Below are positions 58,930-64,000 of a stretch of 64,000 nt of DNA, piece after piece (position 1 is the stretch's first letter; each line of letters starts with the position of its first letter). Source of the DNA: Hypericum androsaemum (lineage: Eukaryota > Streptophyta > Magnoliopsida > Malpighiales > Hypericaceae); the NCBI GenBank assembly GCA_963995505.1, contig OZ023192.1, positions 6,369,001-6,433,000 of the forward strand, read 5' to 3'. Both the position numbers and the translations under genes were made by a program. Below the pieces are notes generated by a model. That model was not told where the DNA came from and did not search any database. It saw only the letters and a program-made list of their open reading frames with translations.

Positions 58930-59417
58930 TGCATACTTTATCTTAAAATATTTTTAAGGCAAAAAGCATTGGCAGTTTACTATGAACCTACAGGATCTCC
59001 AGCTGCCCAGAGTAAATGACCCAACATGTGCTCAACATCGGAAGAAAGCTCCCTTTCTCACCTGCATAATTCATCGATTACACTGCAAAATATATGCAAC
59101 TCGATAATGGTGTACGTTACTCTATCAACACCCTAAATATTTTTAGTGGATTTTGTAACCAAATTTTCTCTACAAAAAAAAGACATTTTCTTTTGTTGTT
59201 CCAATCATACAAAACATTTTTATGATTTCAGATTTACAAACAATTTTTTCAAATTTAGTGTTTAGTCTATTATAGCACATTTATGATATATTATGCAAAT
59301 TATGTTTTAAAACTTCAACAAGCATCGATATTTTCATTTCACGTACAATTGAAGACCATAAAATTTTTGCAAAAGTAAACTGGATACGTATAAAAAAAAA
59401 GGTAAAACTTTACATGG
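58930..59417 (-). repeat. Copia-derived repeat, inverted arm (left part)
   Basis: 58930-59075 is the reverse complement of the block at 54590-54700 (ctacaggatctccagctgcc, acatgtgctcaacatcgg). 59130-59417 is the reverse complement of 56120-56400. The homology stops exactly at the LTR element and resumes beyond it at 63091. Confidence 0.75.
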
Positions 59418-60207
59418 TGTTGCAAATATAAATTGTGGTAGAACGTCAGAAACGATCTTTAGAACGGGTCCGGAGTGGTCGTCCCAAGAGTGATTCGAAC
59501 GAATAGGTAAAGATGGAAGAAATATGGGGTTGAGAGGAGAGAAGAAAGAGAGTGGGGAGGAAAGATTTTATTGATAGGGAAAGGGAAAAAACATGTAAAA
59601 CATAAAAGATAAAAGCTACGAAGCTACATAAGATAAAAGCTAAGATAAAAGCTATGAAGCTCAGAATTTGGTGTTTGGTTTGTCGGTGTCCTTCATGCCT
59701 GTACCTAGCTCTCCTTATATAGAACAAGCTCGCCCCAGCCTCATAGAAAAACCCTAGGCCGTTTTCAAACAGGAAAACTTAACATAGCCTCGGCCTAATA
59801 AGGAAAACTTAAACTGCCCGAAACATCCAAACCATATTTGACCATCTTCCATGCTGAGTTTGGAAAAGTCATAAACAATAAAGTTATAGATCTCTGTCTT
59901 TTCCTTCTGTGACTTTTGAAATCGTATCAATCCAATACGTGAGGAGAAAGTTACGGTATTTTTACCAAAATAGGTTCAGCAGATCCGCGGCCTAATAAGG
60001 AGAGAATCTACTCCCGAAACTTCCGACCCAAGTCTGACCTCCTTCTATGCCGAATTTGGAGAAGTCACAAACTAGAAAGTTCTGGATCTATGTTTTATCT
60101 TTTTGTAGCTTTTGGAATCGCATCAATCGAATATACGAGTAGGAAGATATGTCTATTTTACTGAGACACGGTCAAACAAATCCGAGAATTAATTTTCCGC
60201 TCTAACA
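59418..60207 (-). repeat. 3' LTR (element orientation)
   Basis: Direct copy of 62313-63090. It contains a 12-bp duplication (aagataaaagct near 59637) that the other LTR lacks, and a TATA box on the minus strand (ctatataagg near 59713-59722). Two internal diverged copies of a roughly 180-bp unit begin ggcctaataagga near 59795 and 59990. Confidence 0.92.
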
Positions 60208-60222
60208 ATGCCCCCCACACGT
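60208..60222 (-). other. Polypurine tract next to the 3' LTR
   Basis: On the minus strand gtgtggggggcat directly precedes the LTR start, the expected place for plus-strand DNA priming. This fixes the element's orientation. Confidence 0.7.
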
Positions 60223-60382
60223 CAATGTTTTGACGCTAGGAAAAGCGTTGACGTGTATCCGTCCTTGAACATGCGGAAAATTAACTCCACTCAAAAAATA
60301 ACCGGCTAAGGTAAGACCGTAAATATGTAGAGAATGTACCATCAAACCGGTCGAAACCTAGCCGTTGTAGGCGTGTAGTTGA

Positions 60383-61771
60383 TCACTCATCTCGAGATAT
60401 CCGTGTGCTCATCGCTTTCTCGCAAAAACTTGATTTAGGCCTACATGGTTGAGTGGGAGCTTTATGTCCTTCATCAAAATGACCATACAATTGTTGTTGA
60501 AGGTCTCTAAGCTTTTTCCTTTGCTTTTGAATTTTTCGCTCCAATCTTCTTCGTTGAGTCTTCGTGAGAGTTGGTCGATGAGACTCCGGACACTTGCCCC
60601 CCGAGTGTGGGTTTGACTTTTTTGGCATCTCCTTTTGCACAGGCTTCATGTGATAACTTGGAGACCTTGTAGGTGAATCACTCTTTGTGGGTTGTGTCTC
60701 ACATGGTTGTTTCTTAGACAGCAAAAGTTCTTCCTTAGGCACCCAAACCTTGAAGGGTTTCTTTCTCTGGAGAACTCCTTGCTCGGTCGCCAATCGAGTG
60801 ACCACGTCTCTCTTAACCCATGCGTACTCAGGCGCCCTTTTTTTATTGCTGGCCGATTTTGACCATGTGACTTGAGGACATTCCCTGTAATTTGAAACCT
60901 TTGATGACCGAGGTTGAGCTGGCCTATTAGGTTGTTGCTTCACAGTACTCTTGCTTGGTTGAGGAGGAGTTGAACACTTGACTTTATCATCCTTCACCTT
61001 CTTTGGCATGAGCACGTCTTGCCTTTTGGCTGGGATAATTTCGTCCGATGTAGGAGCTTCGACTACAATGTTGCAGCACTCTTCATGCCCCCCGGGCGAG
61101 ATTGAATTCTGATTGTAGACTTGGCCCCCTGTGTCTTTCCGTTGAGTTGGGACAAAATTGGGCAAGCGAAGGTGGCTCACTACTCGTGGAACAAAGGGTA
61201 ACTCGGATCTCCGCAACAGGTGATTCGGCGGTGGCCCTAAAATTCCCTTTGCTGGTGAAGGCCTAAAGATTCTCTTAGCCGGCGGAGGCCCTAGAATGCC
61301 TTTTGTATTTGATACAGCACTTAGGGTTGTCTCAGTTGCCAATGAGACTTGTGTCGGGCATGGATCTTCCTTTTCCTCAAATGTGGGCCTTGTAGGCTTG
61401 ATGGCCGTGGTGTCGGCCACCTGTGGACTAGTCGTCTGTTCGACTTCTTCAATAAGGAAAGAAGATTGCGTATATTCGGCCGATTCATGTTCGACCGTCT
61501 CAATACTTGTCTCAAAATTACGAGATTCAGAAACTATTTGGTCCTCAACTTTGCATACGCCACTTGATGCTTCCTCAGTTGCTGATGTAGTCCCTGAATT
61601 CTCATTCTTAAAGGCCTTGTATCCCATTGCTCGAAGATCAGCTCTTAACTCCTCATTACGTTTCATATATTCCTCCAAAAATTTTCTAAATTGCATGCAG
61701 AATGTTAGATGTTCAACACGCTCTCTCTCATAATTATCATTGCTCCTCATAAATTCCTCATAACTGATCAT
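60383..61771 (-). CDS. Internal ORF of the LTR element, unknown function (462 aa)
   Basis: An uninterrupted frame occupying most of the element's interior. N-terminus: a charged helical segment (residues about 5-50, NYERERVEHLTFCMQFRKFL) that could form a coiled coil. Middle: acidic and Ser/Thr-rich, then a Pro-rich part with near-repeats (TKGILGPPPAKRIFRPSPAK followed by GILGPPP) near 155-185, and Lys/Pro-rich disordered sequence. C-terminal quarter: KKPFKVWVPKEELLLSKK, then a strongly basic helix TKTQRRRLERKIQKQRKKLR near 403-422 followed by LQQQLYGH. Basic TKTQRRR-type stretches occur in some plant gypsy gag-region proteins, so a gag-derived RNA-binding protein is possible. No zinc knuckle CX2CX4HX4C and no enzyme motif are present. 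Open over 462 codons in a young element, which suggests it was functional when the element moved. Confidence 0.7.
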   Translation of the reverse strand: MISYEEFMRSNDNYERERVEHLTFCMQFRKFLEEYMKRNEELRADLRAMGYKAFKNENSGTTSATEEASSGVCKVEDQIVSESRNFETSIETVEHESAEYTQSSFLIEEVEQTTSPQVADTTAIKPTRPTFEEKEDPCPTQVSLATETTLSAVSNTKGILGPPPAKRIFRPSPAKGILGPPPNHLLRRSELPFVPRVVSHLRLPNFVPTQRKDTGGQVYNQNSISPGGHEECCNIVVEAPTSDEIIPAKRQDVLMPKKVKDDKVKCSTPPQPSKSTVKQQPNRPAQPRSSKVSNYRECPQVTWSKSASNKKRAPEYAWVKRDVVTRLATEQGVLQRKKPFKVWVPKEELLLSKKQPCETQPTKSDSPTRSPSYHMKPVQKEMPKKSNPHSGGKCPESHRPTLTKTQRRRLERKIQKQRKKLRDLQQQLYGHFDEGHKAPTQPCRPKSSFCEKAMSTRISRDE

Positions 61772-61819
61772 GATTTGACAAGATAAATCGAAAATTCGTA
61801 ATCAGCCTACAGAATGACC

Positions 61820-62160
61820 AACCTTTGGTATTTTGGTTGTATCTTTTCCGTCCGAACTCCGATTAAAGCGATCTTGATGTTTTTGGAAAGCTGAGAGATA
61901 GATCTTCAAATTTTATTGAAATAGCCGTCTCCTAATTCGGCAAAAAAAAGACCAAAACGTCCTCCAAAACCGACTGGACTTCTCAATCATACAGATCGAT
62001 CAGTCTTCAGTATTTTAGTCTTATCTTCCTGGTACGAACTCCAATTTCGGCGTTCTTAGTATCCACAGAAAGAGGAAACAATGACCTTCAATTTTGGTGA
62101 AGAAAGCGTCTTCAGATTCGGCTCCAAAAAGGTCCGGAATACCCTCCCAAGTCGGCTGAC
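61820..62160 (-). repeat. Leader of the LTR element with two diverged tandem units
   Basis: Between the ORF and the 5' LTR, two units of about 150 bp (about 61820-61976 and 62005-62158) share an order of words such as ggtattttggttgtatctt / agtattttagtcttatctt, cgaactccgatt / cgaactccaatt and ccgactg / tcggctg. Their reverse complement resembles the repeat units inside the LTRs (gatctat...cgcatcaatcgaa). Confidence 0.55.
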
Positions 62161-62285
62161 CTTGCTGGACGTCCTCTTTCAGCACAACTTTTGACCGGTT
62201 TCGTCCCTTTTGAGGAAGGACTCAAAACCGTATGTGAAAACTCATGTGTTGGGATGCAACAATCACTCTTCTTAGACGCCCTCCT

Positions 62286-62312
62286 TAGTCCCACCGAGCG
62301 TGCCAAAAAATA
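62286..62312 (-). other. Primer-binding-site-like sequence next to the 5' LTR
   Basis: On the minus strand the LTR ends ...ttgcaaca, followed by tattttttggcacgctcgg and then tgggac, a sequence common just inside the 5' LTR of plant gypsy-like elements. The exact tRNA partner cannot be named from here. Confidence 0.5.
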
Positions 62313-63090
62313 TGTTGCAAATATAAATTGTGGTAGAACGTCAGAAACGATCTTTAGAACGGGTCCGGAGTGGTCGTCCCAAGAGTGATTCGAACGAATA
62401 GGTAAAGATGGAAGAAATATGGGGTTGAGAGGAGAGAAGAAAGAGAGTGGGGAGGAAAGATTTTATTGATAGGGAAAGGGAAAAAACATGTAAAACATAA
62501 AAGATAAAAGCTACGAAGCTACATAAGATAAAAGCTATGAAGCTAAGAATTTGGTGTTTGGTTTGTCGGTGTCCTTCATGCCTGTACCTAGCTCTCCTTA
62601 TATAGAACAAGCTCGCCCCAGCCTCATAGAAAAACCCTAGGCCGTTTTCAAACAGGAAAACTTAACATAGCCTCGGCCTAATAAGGAAAACTTAAACTGC
62701 CCAAAACATCCAAACCATATTTGACCATTTTCCATGCTGAATTTGGAAAAGTCATAAACAATAAAGTTATAGATCTCTGTCTTTTCCTTCTGTGACTTTT
62801 AAAATCGTATCAATCCAATACGTGAGGAGAAAGTTACGGTATTTTTACCAAAATAGGTTCAGCAGATCCGCGGCCTAATAAGGAGAGAATCTACTCCCGA
62901 AACTTCCGACCCAAGTCTGACCTCCTTCTATGCCGAATTTGGAGAAGTCACAAACTAGAAAGTTCTGGATCTATGTTTTATCTTTTTGTAGCTTTTGGAA
63001 TCGCATCAATCGAATATACGAGTAGGAAGATATGTCTATTTTACTGAGACACGGTCAAACAAATCCGAGAATTAATTTTCCGCTCTAACA
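62313..63090 (-). repeat. 5' LTR (element orientation)
   Basis: Direct copy of 59418-60207 with about five substitutions and without the 12-bp duplication. It includes the same TATA box and the same internal pair of diverged 180-bp units. Confidence 0.92.
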
Positions 63091-63975
63091 CATGGTAATC
63101 GTGACTGTGAATGAACAAGTTTATCATGAAAATCAATAGATCTTATCGACCGTGTCCATTATACTTCATCACACTCTTTTCAATTTTATATAGTTTTTAT
63201 TGACATTATGCACGATTTACCCAAAATAAAATTTGTTGTCTTTAATTTCTCAACTCATGCTTTCTCTACAATCACAAGTCTCTCATGAAAATCAATAAGT
63301 GCTTTTGACTATGCCCATTATACTTTATAGCACTCTTGTCAAATTGATGTTGCCCCAATAGCGACATAATGCATAATTTGCTATTTTAAAAAATCATTTT
63401 CATCAATTGTTTAATTCATCATTCTCCATTAAATGCAAAATCCATGTTATCTAATATTGCTCTAATATACTAGTGGTCAGCAAACCCAACCTGCATATGT
63501 CCTTTAAGATGCATATTTTACCTTTTTGAAATATCTCGAAGGCCAAAAGCAATGCTGGTTTACTATGAACATATGGTATCTCCTATTGCCCAGAGTCAAT
63601 AACCCTATCATATGCTCCACATCAGAAGCAAGCTCTCTATTGCACATGCATAATTTATCGAATACACGGTGAAAGAGTATCCCAGAATATGATTTCTCCA
63701 CGTATCATAACTTTCACCACTGAATCAAGCTCTGTTGTAGTTAACAAGCAATTATGTTGACATATTTGTCCATGTTCTATTTCTTAATTGATTTAAAATA
63801 ATATTGTTGTCATAATTTATCCATGTTACATTTTCTAATTGATTTAATACGATATTATTTCAAGCTGTAATAAACTGAAATCTAAATTAATTATTCTTGA
63901 CCAGGACTCCTCTATTGAACTCAAGTTTTTTATATCCTTTAGGTAAAAAAAATGTTACCACCTCAAACTTCTTTA
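63091..63975 (-). repeat. Copia-derived repeat, inverted arm (right part)
   Basis: Reverse complement of, in order, 55845-56125 (63100-63400), 54590-54840 (63410-63680) and 55500-55830 (63690-63960). Together with 58930-59417 it forms the inverted counterpart of the forward array and hosts the LTR element. Confidence 0.75.
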
Positions 63976-64000
63976 TATGTTTAATGTATATTCTCGGTGC

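Larger units (their letters stand above)
59418..63090 (-). mobile_element. Young non-autonomous LTR retrotransposon carrying a single unknown ORF
   Basis: Two direct LTRs (59418-60207, 790 bp; 62313-63090, 778 bp) have matching tgttgcaaat...cgctctaaca ends, and the element is flanked by the 5-bp target duplication catgg (59413-59417 and 63091-63095). The uninterrupted host sequence exists in paralogous repeat copies near 56120-56150, which confirms the insertion point. The LTRs differ, by my count, at about five bases plus one 12-bp indel, so the insertion is recent. Orientation is minus: a PBS-like sequence lies inside the right LTR, a polypurine tract inside the left LTR, and the internal ORF is on the minus strand. 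No gag zinc knuckle, protease, reverse transcriptase, RNase H or integrase is encoded, so mobility would depend on another element. Superfamily is uncertain; the PBS-side sequence is of a kind seen in gypsy elements. Confidence 0.92.

Noticed and set aside
59446..59727. Frame also present at 62341-62610, suggesting a duplicated small gene
   Set aside because: Both lie inside the LTRs and are copies of the same non-coding terminal repeat. The frame overlaps the LTR's TATA region.
1..64000. tRNA, rRNA or other structured RNA genes
   Set aside because: I read for tRNA A/B-box and cloverleaf patterns and rRNA words and found none convincing; a covariance-model scan would be needed to exclude small RNAs.

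Overview
The window is nuclear DNA of a flowering plant, almost certainly a eudicot. It has intron-rich genes with short AT-rich introns, plant-specific families (an auxin response factor, a COMT-like O-methyltransferase pair) and many plant-type transposon relics (Ty3/gypsy, Ty1/copia, LINE, MULE). I cannot name the species from the sequence.

Layout. 1-5030: decayed transposons (Ty3/gypsy reverse transcriptase, RNase H and integrase; an LTR-like stretch with a 22-C tract; a MuDR-type transposase relic). 5031-29139 is the gene-rich core: an ARF1-type auxin response factor (+, 14 coding exons), a small single-exon gene of unknown function (+), the exosome-linked RNA helicase MTR4 (-, 14 exons) and a U2AF35-related, ZRSR2-like splicing factor with an RS tail (-, 9 exons). 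29350-37430 is a tandemly duplicated O-methyltransferase locus. The distal copy (35536-36684) is open; the proximal copy (29566-30712) has a 2-bp deletion. Its upstream region carries a retroposon-like insertion with a 17-bp target duplication and then a foldback element with 218-bp inverted arms and a 9-bp target duplication. A third, tiny OMT relic abuts a LINE fragment near 35.0 kb.

38.1-54.3 kb is a graveyard of gene pieces: LINE RNase H and zinc-binding domains, a broken gene with an acidic repeat N-terminus, a RanBPM-like (SPRY-LisH-CTLH-CRA) gene with a stop codon in the SPRY exon, four exons of CAND1, and the kinase-tail/KEN exons of an IRE1/RNase L-type protein. 53.2-64 kb is nested copia-derived sequence, partly in inverted orientation. 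A young 3.67-kb LTR element (59418-63090) is inserted in it. This element has near-identical LTRs, a 5-bp target duplication, a primer-binding-site-like and a polypurine tract, but no reverse transcriptase or integrase: its interior holds one intact 462-codon open frame of unknown function on the same strand.

The four core genes share no single pathway. ARF1 acts in auxin-responsive transcription, while MTR4 and the ZRSR2-like protein both act in nuclear RNA processing. The strongest candidate for something undescribed is the LTR element with its unknown ORF. Next are the OMT pair, in which the two catalytic glutamates of the COMT family appear replaced, and the foldback and retroposon insertions that distinguish the two OMT copies.
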